From Acholeplasmatales bacterium (GTDB taxonomy: Bacteria; Bacillota_I; Bacilli_A; ML615J-28; CAG-313), in contig DPOU01000003.1 in NCBI GenBank assembly GCA_003539625.1, positions 20,455 to 84,454 of the forward strand: a DNA stretch of 64,000 nucleotides. Reading direction: 5' to 3'. The notes under the pieces are model-generated. The model worked only from the letters and a program-made list of their open reading frames with translations, was not told the DNA's origin and made no database searches. Both the position numbers and the translations under genes were made by a program. Positions 27,191-36,545 of the stretch are shown here, piece by piece (the first letter of the stretch is position 1; every line of letters begins with the position of its first letter).

Positions 27191-27763
27191 ATGTATCGTT
27201 ATTTTAAAGGTCAAATAACTGAAGTTAGAGCTACTCATATAACATTAGAAGTTAATAACATAGGCTATATGATTAAAGTTTCAAATCCTTATCAGTTTCA
27301 AGTATCAGAAGAAACTACCATCTATTTACATTACCATATTAGAGAAGATGCTCACGAATTGTATGGTTTTAAGGATGCAACTACTCTAGATATGTTTGAA
27401 AGTCTTATAAATGTTAAAGGGCTTGGTCCTAAAGGTGCCCTTGCAATACTTGCTTCAAGTACACCTAACGAAATTGTTGAGGCTTTGAATAATAGTAATG
27501 CGAAATTCTTTAGCAGTTTCCCAGGAATTGGTCCAAAACTAAGTCAACAAATCATTCTTGATTTAAAAGGCAAGATTAATTTTGATGAAGAATCAGTTGA
27601 TCAATCAGTTTCTGAAAAGAAAAATAACGTTACAATTGCTTTAAAATCATTAGGCTACAATAATGCAGAAATTAAACAAGCATTAAACGGTTTAGATTTA
27701 AGTGATGCTGTATCATTAAGCGATGCTGTTAAAAATGCATTAAAGGCCCTTAAGAAAAAATAA
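27191..27763 (+). CDS. ruvA: Holliday junction DNA-binding protein RuvA
   Basis: 190 residues. The OB domain starts MYRYFKGQITEVRATHITLE and includes HYHIREDAHELYGFKD; helix-hairpin-helix repeats follow (INVKGLGPKGALAILAS and FPGIGPKLSQQIILDLKGKI), then a short C-terminal domain III that binds RuvB. The ATG follows GGAGGG. It is transcribed away from ruvB and ends at a two-way terminator. Confidence 0.97.
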   Translation: MYRYFKGQITEVRATHITLEVNNIGYMIKVSNPYQFQVSEETTIYLHYHIREDAHELYGFKDATTLDMFESLINVKGLGPKGALAILASSTPNEIVEALNNSNAKFFSSFPGIGPKLSQQIILDLKGKINFDEESVDQSVSEKKNNVTIALKSLGYNNAEIKQALNGLDLSDAVSLSDAVKNALKALKKK

Positions 27764-27831
27764 TTTTCATTTATTAGCAATATATAAATAATTATACACT
27801 ATTTTCTAATTTTTCGCAACAATATTCAAAT

Positions 27832-27866
27832 AAAAAATGGTTCTTGATGAACCATTTTATTTTTTT
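27832..27866. terminator. Bidirectional terminator between ruvA and queT
   Basis: Stem AAAATGGTTC...GAACCATTTT with a five-base loop. T runs follow on both strands, so it can end ruvA (plus) and queT (minus); it contains the queT stop codon. Confidence 0.85.
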
Positions 27867-28351
27867 ACGGTTTTTTCACTACCTATTAGGTTTAGGAACC
27901 ATTCATTTTTTCTTAAGCCTAAATATACGAAGTATCCAACAACAAGAACCACAAATTCACCGATTGCTACAAAGCCACAAGAGAACCAAAATGGTGATTC
28001 AAGTACATAGTATAACTCAGCACCAACAATCAAAGCATTAAATATTACTGTTAAAGATAGACCTATCTCTATTCTTTTAATAAAGGCAACTGACAATGCT
28101 GAGAGTAGTGTTGCAATGGTACCAAAAGTAATATCATATACTCCCATTGGACTAAAGCAATTGGCAATAGCACAACCAATAACCAATGAATATACATAAT
28201 CTTTTCTAAAAAAGCATAGTATAATCAATATTTCAGCAACTCTAAATTGGATACTATTAAAAGATATCCAAGATAATGCTAGTGTAAGTACTGCATAAAG
28301 TGCGGCTACAACCGCAATTCTAATAATTTTTTTTGTTAAATTTTTTTTCAT
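27857..28351 (-). CDS. queT: Queuosine precursor transporter QueT (ECF S component)
   Basis: 164 residues with about five membrane segments. NSIQFRVAEILIILCFFRKD and GCAIANCFSPMGVYDITFG are the QueT signatures. The protein imports preQ1 or a related queuosine precursor, using the shared ECF energy module encoded elsewhere. A preQ1-I riboswitch overlaps its ribosome binding site, which makes the substrate assignment strong. Single-gene unit. Confidence 0.93.
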   Translation of the reverse strand: MKKNLTKKIIRIAVVAALYAVLTLALSWISFNSIQFRVAEILIILCFFRKDYVYSLVIGCAIANCFSPMGVYDITFGTIATLLSALSVAFIKRIEIGLSLTVIFNALIVGAELYYVLESPFWFSCGFVAIGEFVVLVVGYFVYLGLRKNEWFLNLIGSEKTVKK

Positions 28352-28358
28352 TTTTTCA

Positions 28359-28402
28359 CCCTTGTTTTTTAAATTTGAGATGGTTATGCAAGGAACATCT
28401 CA
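28359..28402 (-). promoter_or_regulatory. preQ1-I riboswitch controlling queT
   Basis: On the minus strand GAGATG pairs with CATCTC (stem P1, with TTCCTTGCATAAC as loop), followed by an A-rich strand AAATTTAAAAAA and CAAGG, which pairs with the loop CCTTG to form the H-type pseudoknot typical of class I preQ1 aptamers. The 3' CAAGG runs directly into GGTG, the queT ribosome binding site, so ligand binding should hide it and stop translation. A TATAAT box lies about 11 bases upstream of the aptamer. Confidence 0.95.
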
Positions 28403-28453
28403 ACGTGCAATTATATCACAATTGTTATATTAATTAAAGTAAATAACTTTGTT

Positions 28454-29830
28454 TTATCCTATTAAAGTCTTAAATAATATCCAAGCTAATCCATAATAAA
28501 TTGATACCGCAATTATATCATTTAAGGTAGTAATTAATGGACCTGAAGCAACTGCTGGATCAACTTTACACTTCTTAAATATTACTGGTATTATTGTTCC
28601 AGCCGCATTAGCAACAATTATTGAAGCAAGCATACTAATTCCAATTGATGTTGCAATTTTAAGATTGTAAATCATTCCTGCATCTTTTGATTTTACAAAC
28701 ATTAGGAATAATAGTACAACGCAAAAGCTTATTGAGCCAATAATTAACCCGTTTAAAAGGCCTACTTTAAGTTCTTTTAATATCAATTTAGCAACATCCT
28801 TTTTAGTTGTTTGCTCATTTGAAATTACTCTTATTGTTACCGCAAGTGATTGAGTACCAGTATTACCTGCCATGTCCAATATTAATGATTGGAAAAATAC
28901 CAACAATGGTAACGCATCTACAACAGGCTCAAATCCTGATATGATTAGCGATGTCATAAGCCCAAGTCCTAATAAGATAAATAGCCAAGGCATTCTTTTA
29001 CCAATTGATTTGAAAACCGATTCATCTAAATCATCTTCACTTGATAAACCACCAAGTTTTGCGTAGTCGTCGCCCATTTCATCACGTACAGCTTCTACAA
29101 TATCATCGCTTGTAATTACGCCAATTAAGTGGTCATTATCATCGACTACAGGTATAGAGTCAAGTGCATAGTCTTTAATTTTACCTAAACAATCACTAAC
29201 TAATTCAGTAGCTTTTAAATAAGGATAAGATGTTTTTATTAAATCATCTAAGTTACTGCCATCACGAGCAATGATTAAATCTCTTAAATCCATAGCTCCA
29301 TAAAAAGTATCTTCATCATCAACAAAATACAAAATTGATACATTATCATTGGTAGCAGCTTCATTAACCATCGTTTTCATAGCTTTTTTTACTGTAGCAT
29401 AACGAGAAATTGCAATATAATTCGTAGTCATTTTACTACCAATCATATCATCACTATATGAACTAATTAATTTGATATCATCAGCTGCTTCTTTATCCAT
29501 CAAATCGATTAATTCTTTTCGGTCACTTTCTTCCATTTCTTCCAAAATGTCAATGGCATCATCCGTGTCCATTTTTTCTAGAATATCAGCTGCCGCATCA
29601 TTTGACATTTCATCCAAATATTCAGTTGGTTCATCAAGATAACTAAATATATCTGAAATAGTATCTTGGTCTAAAATTTTATATAGTTTTAATCTTTCAT
29701 CTTTTGAAAGTAGAGGAAATATTTTCGCAATATCATTTTCATGGTAATTAAGTAATTCTTCTTTAATGTAATCATTACCTTTATTACTTCTTATTATTGC
29801 TAATATTTCATTGATGTAATTTTGATTCAT
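28454..29830 (-). CDS. mgtE: Magnesium transporter MgtE
   Basis: 458 residues. An N-terminal acidic superhelix (about 1-130; DAADILEKMDTDDAIDILEE-like repeats), two CBS domains (about 130-255; ALDSIPVVDDNDHLIGVITS) and five membrane helices with the pore motif LDMAGNTGTQSLAVTIR and ASGPLITTLNDIIA. It is a Mg-gated Mg2+ channel. The ATG follows AGGAGGT. No Mg riboswitch is visible in the short leader. Confidence 0.96.
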   Translation of the reverse strand: MNQNYINEILAIIRSNKGNDYIKEELLNYHENDIAKIFPLLSKDERLKLYKILDQDTISDIFSYLDEPTEYLDEMSNDAAADILEKMDTDDAIDILEEMEESDRKELIDLMDKEAADDIKLISSYSDDMIGSKMTTNYIAISRYATVKKAMKTMVNEAATNDNVSILYFVDDEDTFYGAMDLRDLIIARDGSNLDDLIKTSYPYLKATELVSDCLGKIKDYALDSIPVVDDNDHLIGVITSDDIVEAVRDEMGDDYAKLGGLSSEDDLDESVFKSIGKRMPWLFILLGLGLMTSLIISGFEPVVDALPLLVFFQSLILDMAGNTGTQSLAVTIRVISNEQTTKKDVAKLILKELKVGLLNGLIIGSISFCVVLLFLMFVKSKDAGMIYNLKIATSIGISMLASIIVANAAGTIIPVIFKKCKVDPAVASGPLITTLNDIIAVSIYYGLAWILFKTLIG

Positions 29831-29847
29831 AATGTTTACCTCCTAAA

Positions 29848-29878
29848 TGTAAAAGTAGCCCGTTAACACTGGCTACCT
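29848..29878 (-). terminator. Terminator of ftsY-ylxM-ffh
   Basis: Minus-strand stem GTAGCC...GGCTAC followed by TTTTACATTT. Confidence 0.75.
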
Positions 29879-29898
29879 TCTCATTTTTCAAGTATTAA

Positions 29899-31308
29899 TT
29901 AAAATCTAAATCCACCTTTATTTTTCCCCTTGCCTTTTTTAGGCTTAGCAGCCTTCATCTGTGGCATAGGTGCTTGCCCTTTTGAAACCTTTTCCATTTG
30001 TTCTTCATCCATACTCATAATTGATTTCATTTGAGTTCGCATTGTTTCAAATTGTTTTGTTAATTGATTAATTTCTTGGTAGCTTCTACCACTACCATTT
30101 GCTATTCTACTCTTACGAGCATGGCTCTTATTAACTAGATCAGGATTATTTCTTTCTTCCTTGGTCATTGATCCAATTATTGCCTCAATATATACAAAAC
30201 GTTTTTCATCAAAATCAATATTTTTAATTTGTGATCCGATACCTGGTATTAAACCCAGTAGGTTTTTCATTGAACCCATTTTTTTGACTTTACGAATTTG
30301 GCTTAAGAAATCATTGTATGTGAAACGACCAGTTTGAAATTTTTCAGCCATTTTCATTGCTTCTTCTTCATCAAAAGATTGTTGGGCTTTTTCAATAAAT
30401 GTTAATACATCACCCATTCCAAGTATTCTCTTGGCCATTCTTTCAGGATGGAATACATCAATTTCATCCATTTTTTCACCAATACCAGTAAATTTAATTG
30501 GAATTTGAGTCATATAACGAATAGATAAAGCCGCACCACCACGGGTATCACTATCTAATTTAGTTAATAAACATCCAGTAACATCTAGCTTTTCATGAAA
30601 TTTTGTTGCAACGTTAACGGCATCTTGACCAGTCATCGCATCAACTGTAAGTAAGATTTCATCAGGGTTTACGATGTCTTTGATTTCAACTAATTCTTGC
30701 ATTAATGCTTCATCAATGGCAAGACGACCAGCTGTATCAATTAAGACTACATTATAACCTTTTTCTTTAGCATATTCTAAACCCTTTTTAGCTATTACTT
30801 GGGGTTTAGTAAGTATTCCCATTTCGAATACTTCAATGTCAAGTTGTTTACCAATCGTAACTAATTGATTGATTGCGGCGGGACGATATACGTCTGCAGC
30901 AACCATCAATGGTTTAAGTTTATAATTTTTTCTTAAATAGTTAGCCAATTTCCCTACATGGGTAGTTTTACCACTACCTTGTAAACCGACCACAAGTATA
31001 ACACTTATACCAGATTTTTTTAGATTCAGTGGAACCGCTTCTTCTCCCATTAGCTTAACTAATTCTTCATATACAATTTTAACAACTTGATCGCCTGGTG
31101 TTAAAGATTTCATTACTCTTTCACCAAGGGCTTTTTCTTTTACTTCACTTATAAATTGTTTTACTATTTTATAGTTTACGTCAGCTTCTAGTAATGATAC
31201 ACGAATTTCGCGCATTGCATCATCGATATCTTTTTCATTTACTTTTCCACGACCAGTTAATTTACGTAGTGAATATTGGATTTTCTCGGACAGACTCTCA
31301 AACGGCAT
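29899..31308 (-). CDS. ffh: Signal recognition particle protein Ffh
   Basis: 469 residues. N-domain helices, then the GTPase with VGLQGSGKTTHVGKLANYL (P-loop), DTAGRLAIDEALM and TKLDSDTRGGAALS, and a methionine-rich M domain (about 300-450) that binds signal sequences and 4.5S RNA, ending in a Lys/Gly-rich tail. It works with FtsY, whose gene is upstream in the same unit. Confidence 0.97.
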   Translation of the reverse strand: MPFESLSEKIQYSLRKLTGRGKVNEKDIDDAMREIRVSLLEADVNYKIVKQFISEVKEKALGERVMKSLTPGDQVVKIVYEELVKLMGEEAVPLNLKKSGISVILVVGLQGSGKTTHVGKLANYLRKNYKLKPLMVAADVYRPAAINQLVTIGKQLDIEVFEMGILTKPQVIAKKGLEYAKEKGYNVVLIDTAGRLAIDEALMQELVEIKDIVNPDEILLTVDAMTGQDAVNVATKFHEKLDVTGCLLTKLDSDTRGGAALSIRYMTQIPIKFTGIGEKMDEIDVFHPERMAKRILGMGDVLTFIEKAQQSFDEEEAMKMAEKFQTGRFTYNDFLSQIRKVKKMGSMKNLLGLIPGIGSQIKNIDFDEKRFVYIEAIIGSMTKEERNNPDLVNKSHARKSRIANGSGRSYQEINQLTKQFETMRTQMKSIMSMDEEQMEKVSKGQAPMPQMKAAKPKKGKGKNKGGFRF

Positions 31309-31314
31309 ACCTAA

Positions 31315-31641
31315 TTATTCCATCTCCTTTACTTGTTGTAAAATTTCAAGACCAGCTTGATCAACGTGTTCTTTTAATTCATTTAATTTTTGATTTATAA
31401 CTTTACTTTTTTTGTGAAGTTCTAACTTTGTTTCATAATCTTCTAAATTGTGTTCAACTTTTTTAAGTATATCCCATATAGCATTGCGACTTACATTTAA
31501 GTTATCTGCTATTTCAGACAAACTATAGTCATTAAAATAATAATCTTCGAAGATATTGCATTGTTTTTCTGTTAATAATTTTTGATAATAATCATATAAG
31601 CTACTATAGTATACTTTTTTATCTATTTGGTTATTCGCCAT
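31315..31641 (-). CDS. ylxM: YlxM-like helix-turn-helix protein of the SRP operon
   Basis: 108 residues from the preferred start. YDYYQKLLTEKQCNIFEDYY and SLSEIADNLNVSRNAIWDIL form a sigma-region-4-like helix-turn-helix, followed by a coiled, charged tail. YlxM stands between ftsY and ffh in many Firmicutes and is reported to stimulate SRP function. The start is chosen at the ATG at 31639-31641, with GGTGATG just ahead; it lies inside the end of ftsY (11-base overlap). Confidence 0.9.
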   Translation of the reverse strand: MANNQIDKKVYYSSLYDYYQKLLTEKQCNIFEDYYFNDYSLSEIADNLNVSRNAIWDILKKVEHNLEDYETKLELHKKSKVINQKLNELKEHVDQAGLEILQQVKEME

Positions 31642-32608
31642 CTTCATCACCATTATCAATGAATAATCCTGCAATATAATCTTCTAAATCGAAATATTCT
31701 AAATCTTCCATTTTTTCACCAAGTCCAACCATCTTTATTGGAAGATTATATTTATCTCTAATTGCTAAAACGATACCACCTTTACTAGTACCATCTAATT
31801 TTGTTAGTATAACTCCTGTAATATTTGTCACTTCCATAAATGCTTCAGCTTGTGACAAACCATTTTGACCTGTTGTTGCGTCAATCACTAATAGAGTTTC
31901 TTGAGGAGCCCCTTCAACCTCTCTTGCGATAACCCGATGCATTTTTTCTAATTCTTTCATCAAATTAGTTTTATTTTGTAATCTACCTGCTGTATCACAA
32001 AGTAATATGTCATATTTTTCATTCTTTGCTTTTTGAATTGCTTCAAAAATTACACTAGATGGATCTGTTGCACCTTTTTTTATAACAATATCAACACCAA
32101 CTTTTTTAGCCCAGATTTCTAATTGGTCTACTGCACCTGCTCTAAATGTATCTCCAGCCGCAAGCAATACTTTTTTGCCTTCATTTTTTAAACGATAAGC
32201 AATTTTGGCAATTGTTGTAGTTTTACCTACACCATTAACACCTACAAACAAGAAAACTGATAATCCGTTTTCATTTATATTAAAGTTATTATTTACAATT
32301 TGCCCTTTTAAATACAATTCAAACATTTTATCAACTATGATAGGTTGAAGTTCTTCGGCAGTCTTCAATCCTTGAACTCTTTCGTCTTCTTTTAATGCTT
32401 CAATAAAATCTAAGGTTGTTTCAACACCGATATCAGCCATTATGAACGCATCAGTTAAATCGTCAAATAATTCTTCGTTAATTTCGTTACCGCTAAGAAT
32501 TGCTTTTAATTTACTCATTAAACCTTGACGGGTTTTTTTCATACCTAGATTATATTTTTTATTTTTATCATCTTTTGGTTTTTTCTTAAATATGTCAAAT
32601 AGCCCCAT
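31631..32608 (-). CDS. ftsY: Signal recognition particle receptor FtsY
   Basis: 325 residues. A short basic N-terminus (MGLFDIFKKKPKDDKNKK), NG domain with FVGVNGVGKTTTIAKIAYRL, DTAGRLQNKTNLMKEL and TKLDGTSKGGIVLAI. It docks ribosome-SRP complexes at the membrane. No long acidic A domain is present, as usual in Gram-positive bacteria. The ATG follows AGAGGT; it has its own promoter at 32656-32684. Confidence 0.97.
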   Translation of the reverse strand: MGLFDIFKKKPKDDKNKKYNLGMKKTRQGLMSKLKAILSGNEINEELFDDLTDAFIMADIGVETTLDFIEALKEDERVQGLKTAEELQPIIVDKMFELYLKGQIVNNNFNINENGLSVFLFVGVNGVGKTTTIAKIAYRLKNEGKKVLLAAGDTFRAGAVDQLEIWAKKVGVDIVIKKGATDPSSVIFEAIQKAKNEKYDILLCDTAGRLQNKTNLMKELEKMHRVIAREVEGAPQETLLVIDATTGQNGLSQAEAFMEVTNITGVILTKLDGTSKGGIVLAIRDKYNLPIKMVGLGEKMEDLEYFDLEDYIAGLFIDNGDEDGE

Positions 32609-32655
32609 TTGATACCTCTATTTATTAATTATTAATTTTATTCTTTATCCTATTC

Positions 32656-32684
32656 ATTATACTATATTATTTATTTTTTTTCAA
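32656..32684 (-). promoter_or_regulatory. Promoter of ftsY-ylxM-ffh
   Basis: TTGAAA, 17 bases, TATAAT (32656-32661) on the minus strand. Confidence 0.78.
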
Positions 32685-32692
32685 CTTTTAAG

Positions 32693-32728
32693 CCAAAATA
32701 AAATAGGCACAAAAATTTATGCCTATTT
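32693..32728 (-). terminator. Terminator of topA
   Basis: Minus-strand stem AAATAGGC...GCCTATTT with a 12-base loop, followed by TATTTT. Confidence 0.8.
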
Positions 32729-32734
32729 CACATA

Positions 32735-34852
32735 CTATTCGTTTTTTTCTTCTTTGGCTTTTTTGATTAATCCTTCATTTGATTTACAGTGTTCATTATT
32801 ACAACGAATAATATCACCAACTTTAATCATTGGAGCCTTGCAAACAGGACAATAGTCGCCTGTTGGTATTCCTGAAAAAGTTGCTTTACATTGTGGGAAT
32901 CTACTACATGCATAGAAAAGTGAACCTTTAGAACGTCCTCTTCCACTTGTACGTTCAACGACATCGCCTTCCTTACATACAGGGCAAGTTACACCAATAT
33001 GTACCGGTTCCTTTTTAGGAGTCTTTTTAATATATTTACAATGAGGATAACCAGAACAAGCAGTGAATTCACCAAATGGACCTCTTCTTATAAATAATGG
33101 TAAGCCACATTCTGGACAGAACTCATCTGTAATCTTTGGATATATTTTAACCATATTATCCCTAGCATTTTCAATTAATGGTGCAAAAACATCATAGAAT
33201 TTGCGTAATTCTTCATACCATACTGCTTTTCCTTCCGCAATCTTATCCAAAGTTGTTTCCATATCAGCAGTGTATTTTACATTGATGATGTCACTAAAGA
33301 ATAATTCAAGTTGTTCAGTAGTTAAAGTACCTTGAGCAGTTGGAACAAATGTACGTTTATCCATAGTAACATAGGCCCTTGCGCGCAAAGTTTCCATTGT
33401 TAATGCATAAGTTGATGGACGACCAATTCCAAGTTCTTCCATTTTTTTGATTAATCTAGCTTCTGTATAACGGTATGGTGGTGATGTGAATTTTTGTTCT
33501 TTGTTAATTTCTTTAAATGTAAGTTTTTCACCTATTGCTAGTTCCGGTAATTTTTCTAATTCATCATCTTCATCAGTTAAACTAGCTTCTTCATAAATTG
33601 TTCTAAAACCATCAAATAAGGTAACTTCACCAGTTAAATTAAAAATATAGTCATTATTTTCAATGTCGACTTTAGTATCTTCTAATATGCTATCACTCAT
33701 AAGTGAAGCTATTGCTCTATTATATATTAAGGAATAGACTTTAAATTCATCTAAGCGTAAATAACTTTTTACACTTTCAGGATTTCTCAAAATATTAGTA
33801 GGTCTAATTGCTTCATGGGCATCTTGAATATTTTTACCCTTAGGTGCTTTTTTAATTCCTTTATAGTATTTCTCACCATATTTTTCAATAATATACTTTT
33901 TTGCTGAATCAATAAATTCATCTGATAAACGAATTGAGTCAGTTCTCATATAAGTAATTAAACCTACACGTTCTTTTCCTAGTTCAACACCTTCATACAA
34001 TTTCTGAGCGATGCTCATTACACGCTTAGCATTATAATTAAATTTTGCACTAGCATCTTGTTGAAGTGTAGATGTAATAAATGGTGGCTTTGAAGCACGA
34101 TTTCTTTCTTTCTTTGTTATATTAGAAACAACATAATTATTTTCATCTAATTTTGCAATTACTTCATTTGTTGTTTCTTCATTTGGTAGATTAATTTTCT
34201 CAGTGTTAGTGCCATAAAATTTTGCTTTTAGATTGTATTCGTTATCGCCAATTTTTTTTGAAAAAATTGCTGATAAATCCCAAAATTCTACTTTATCAAA
34301 TGCTTGAATTTCTTTTTCACGATCAACTACCAATTTTAATGCTACAGATTGAACACGACCAGCTGATTTTGAACCAATTTTTTGTTGTAATAAACTAGAT
34401 AATCTGAAACCAATAATTCTATCTAAGATTCTTCTTGATTCTTGTGAATGAACTAAATCCATATCGATATCTCTATCATGACTTATGGCTTTCAAGACAG
34501 CCGTCTTAGTAATTTCATTAAACACAATTCTTGAAACCTTTTCTTTTGGTTGATTTAACACTTCACTTAAGTGCCAACTAATTGCTTCTCCTTCACGGTC
34601 GGGGTCGGTTGCAAGGTAAACATGTTCTGCTAGGTTTGCGGCTGCAGTTAATTTTTCAACTATTTCTTTTTTGTCACTTAATACTTCATATTCAGGTTGA
34701 AAATTATTTTGAATATCTACACCAAATCCGCCTTTACCCTTGATTTTTAAATCACGAATATGGCCTATACTTGATTCTACTAAATATCCTTCTCCTAAAT
34801 AATGTCCAATTGTTTTACATTTTGCTGGAGATTCCACAATTAATAATTTCAT
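32735..34852 (-). CDS. topA: DNA topoisomerase I
   Basis: 705 residues. The Toprim domain begins MKLLIVESPAKCKTIGHYL and contains ATDPDREGEAISWHLSEVL; the catalytic Tyr is in GLITYMRTDSIRL near 300. Three C-terminal four-cysteine zinc ribbons follow (CPECGLPLF..., CPVCKEGDV..., CPVCKAPMI...). It relaxes negative supercoils. The frame is open 26 codons further up, but the promoter lies there and the ATG at 34850-34852 has GTGAGGTG before it. Confidence 0.97.
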   Translation of the reverse strand: MKLLIVESPAKCKTIGHYLGEGYLVESSIGHIRDLKIKGKGGFGVDIQNNFQPEYEVLSDKKEIVEKLTAAANLAEHVYLATDPDREGEAISWHLSEVLNQPKEKVSRIVFNEITKTAVLKAISHDRDIDMDLVHSQESRRILDRIIGFRLSSLLQQKIGSKSAGRVQSVALKLVVDREKEIQAFDKVEFWDLSAIFSKKIGDNEYNLKAKFYGTNTEKINLPNEETTNEVIAKLDENNYVVSNITKKERNRASKPPFITSTLQQDASAKFNYNAKRVMSIAQKLYEGVELGKERVGLITYMRTDSIRLSDEFIDSAKKYIIEKYGEKYYKGIKKAPKGKNIQDAHEAIRPTNILRNPESVKSYLRLDEFKVYSLIYNRAIASLMSDSILEDTKVDIENNDYIFNLTGEVTLFDGFRTIYEEASLTDEDDELEKLPELAIGEKLTFKEINKEQKFTSPPYRYTEARLIKKMEELGIGRPSTYALTMETLRARAYVTMDKRTFVPTAQGTLTTEQLELFFSDIINVKYTADMETTLDKIAEGKAVWYEELRKFYDVFAPLIENARDNMVKIYPKITDEFCPECGLPLFIRRGPFGEFTACSGYPHCKYIKKTPKKEPVHIGVTCPVCKEGDVVERTSGRGRSKGSLFYACSRFPQCKATFSGIPTGDYCPVCKAPMIKVGDIIRCNNEHCKSNEGLIKKAKEEKNE

Positions 34853-34882
34853 ACTGCACCTCACCCATATTTTTGCTTTTTG

Positions 34883-34911
34883 ATTATATAACACCAATTT
34901 AAATAAGTCAA
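34883..34911 (-). promoter_or_regulatory. Promoter of topA
   Basis: TTGACT (34906-34911), 17 bases, TATAAT (34883-34888) on the minus strand. Its position rules out the longer topA start. Confidence 0.88.
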
Positions 34912-34992
34912 ACAAAAAGATTAAAAACATTTCTTATTTTTTTGCTATTTTTCTTTATTTTTTATCACTAAACTATGAAAACTGTTAATTAT

Positions 34993-35025
34993 AGAAAAAA
35001 ACAAGCCTAATCTAAGACTTGTTTT
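34993..35025 (-). terminator. Terminator after rnhB
   Basis: Minus-strand stem AACAAGTCT...AGGCTTGTT (one wobble) followed by TTTTTC. The 5' arm includes the rnhB stop region. Confidence 0.78.
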
Positions 35026-35641
35026 CGTTTTCTAATAATTTTGTTACTGGTGAATAAGTTTTTCTATGAATTGGTAATACCCCCAGTTCTTTTAAGGCTA
35101 CCATATGAGCTTTTGTAGGATACCCCTTATTTTTAGCAAAACCATATCCTGGATATTTTTTATCAAGTAAATCCATGTAATCATCTCGAATTTCTTTTGC
35201 GATAATGCTTGCACAACCAATCATAAAACTTTTTTCATCACCTTTTATTAGTGATATACTTTCAATATCTATATTAAGAGGCATAGCATCAGCCAATATA
35301 ATTTGAGGTTTAGGATTAAGCCCCCTAATTGCTTTTTGCATGGCTAGTCTACTTGCTTCATAAATATTGATTTCATCAATCTTTGACTCATCAATAAATA
35401 CGGTAACAATGCTTAATGCTTTTGTTTCTATTTCTTTTCTCAATTCTTTGCGTTTTTTAGGAGTTATTTTTTTTGAATCAGTTACACCTTCTATATAGCA
35501 ATTTTTTGGCATTATTACAGCTGTTGCGACAACAGGACCAGCTAATGGGCCTCTTCCAACTTCGTCTGTCCCCGCAATATATTCAATTCCTTCGCTATAT
35601 AGTTTACGCTCAAATTGATAATTATCAATTGTTTGTTTCAT
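35012..35641 (-). CDS. rnhB: Ribonuclease HII
   Basis: 209 residues. YIAGTDEVGRGPLAGPVVAT (23-42) carries the Asp-Glu pair, ILADAMPL the third and DYMDLLDKKYPGYGFAKNKG the fourth catalytic region. It removes ribonucleotides and RNA primers from DNA. AGGTG stands five bases before the ATG at 35639-35641; the GTG two codons earlier is less likely. The gene overlaps the end of rbgA by 17 bases, as in the Bacillus rbgA-rnhB pair. Confidence 0.95.
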   Translation of the reverse strand: MKQTIDNYQFERKLYSEGIEYIAGTDEVGRGPLAGPVVATAVIMPKNCYIEGVTDSKKITPKKRKELRKEIETKALSIVTVFIDESKIDEINIYEASRLAMQKAIRGLNPKPQIILADAMPLNIDIESISLIKGDEKSFMIGCASIIAKEIRDDYMDLLDKKYPGYGFAKNKGYPTKAHMVALKELGVLPIHRKTYSPVTKLLENENKS

Positions 35642-36524
35642 CGCCACACCTATCTAAAGTAAATCTACCGTAATATCCACTTCTTGCTTCTTGCAAGATA
35701 AATAATGCGGTCCTTTCTAAATCATATTCCTTATTGGATAAATAGTAATTCTGTTTTTTAGCTATTAACTCTAACTGTTCCATTGCATTAAGATTCGTGA
35801 AATCCAATTGATATCTATTTGTTAAAGCATTGGGATAATATTTATTCAAGAAATCAATGAAGTAAGTAGCAACGTCTATAATTGGTAAAATGTTATCATT
35901 TATACCACCAGTTATTGCAAGATGTAAGCCAATTACTTGATCGTCAAATTTTGGCCATAATACCCCTGGCGTATCTAATAATTCCAAGTCTTGGTTAATT
36001 CTAATCCATTGTTGTACTTTAGTTACTCCTGGTTTATCACCTACTGCGGTAACCCTTTTGCCTACTAAAGCATTGATTAAAGTAGACTTACCAACATTAG
36101 GAATTCCTACAATCATCGTTTTAATTGCACGTGGTTTTAAGCCTCTTGCTAAATCTTTTGCTCTTTTTTCAACAAGTAAATTGGTTGCTTCTTTAACTAT
36201 TAGTTTACTATTTTTTAACTCTCTCGCATCTAAAGCAATAGCTCTTTTATTTTGTTTTTCATAGTATGCAAGCCATTTTAAAGTTTCAATTGAATCAGCT
36301 TTGTCCTTTTTAGTTAATACGTATAGTACCTTTCGATTATTTAACACTTCTTCTAAAAGAGGATTAAAGGATGATTTAGGTATTCTTGCGTCAAGTAGGA
36401 CAATTACTAAATCAACAATTTTTACTTTTTCATTTATTTCTTTTATGGCTTTAGCCATATGACCAGGATACCAATTTATTGAAACTTTTTGAAAGTTTTC
36501 GTTAATTTCATTATTGTCTTTCAT
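35625..36524 (-). CDS. rbgA: Ribosome biogenesis GTPase RbgA (YlqF)
   Basis: 299 residues. A circularly permuted GTPase: NWYPGHMAKAIKEIN at the N-terminus, G4 TKKDKAD, then G1 GIPNVGKSTLINAL and G3 DTPGVLWPKF. It is needed for late 50S assembly. The C-terminal ANTAR-like helical part is present. The stop is TGA and lies inside the start of rnhB. Confidence 0.95.
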   Translation of the reverse strand: MKDNNEINENFQKVSINWYPGHMAKAIKEINEKVKIVDLVIVLLDARIPKSSFNPLLEEVLNNRKVLYVLTKKDKADSIETLKWLAYYEKQNKRAIALDARELKNSKLIVKEATNLLVEKRAKDLARGLKPRAIKTMIVGIPNVGKSTLINALVGKRVTAVGDKPGVTKVQQWIRINQDLELLDTPGVLWPKFDDQVIGLHLAITGGINDNILPIIDVATYFIDFLNKYYPNALTNRYQLDFTNLNAMEQLELIAKKQNYYLSNKEYDLERTALFILQEARSGYYGRFTLDRCGDETNN

Positions 36525-36545
36525 ATATTTTCGCTTTCTTTATTT

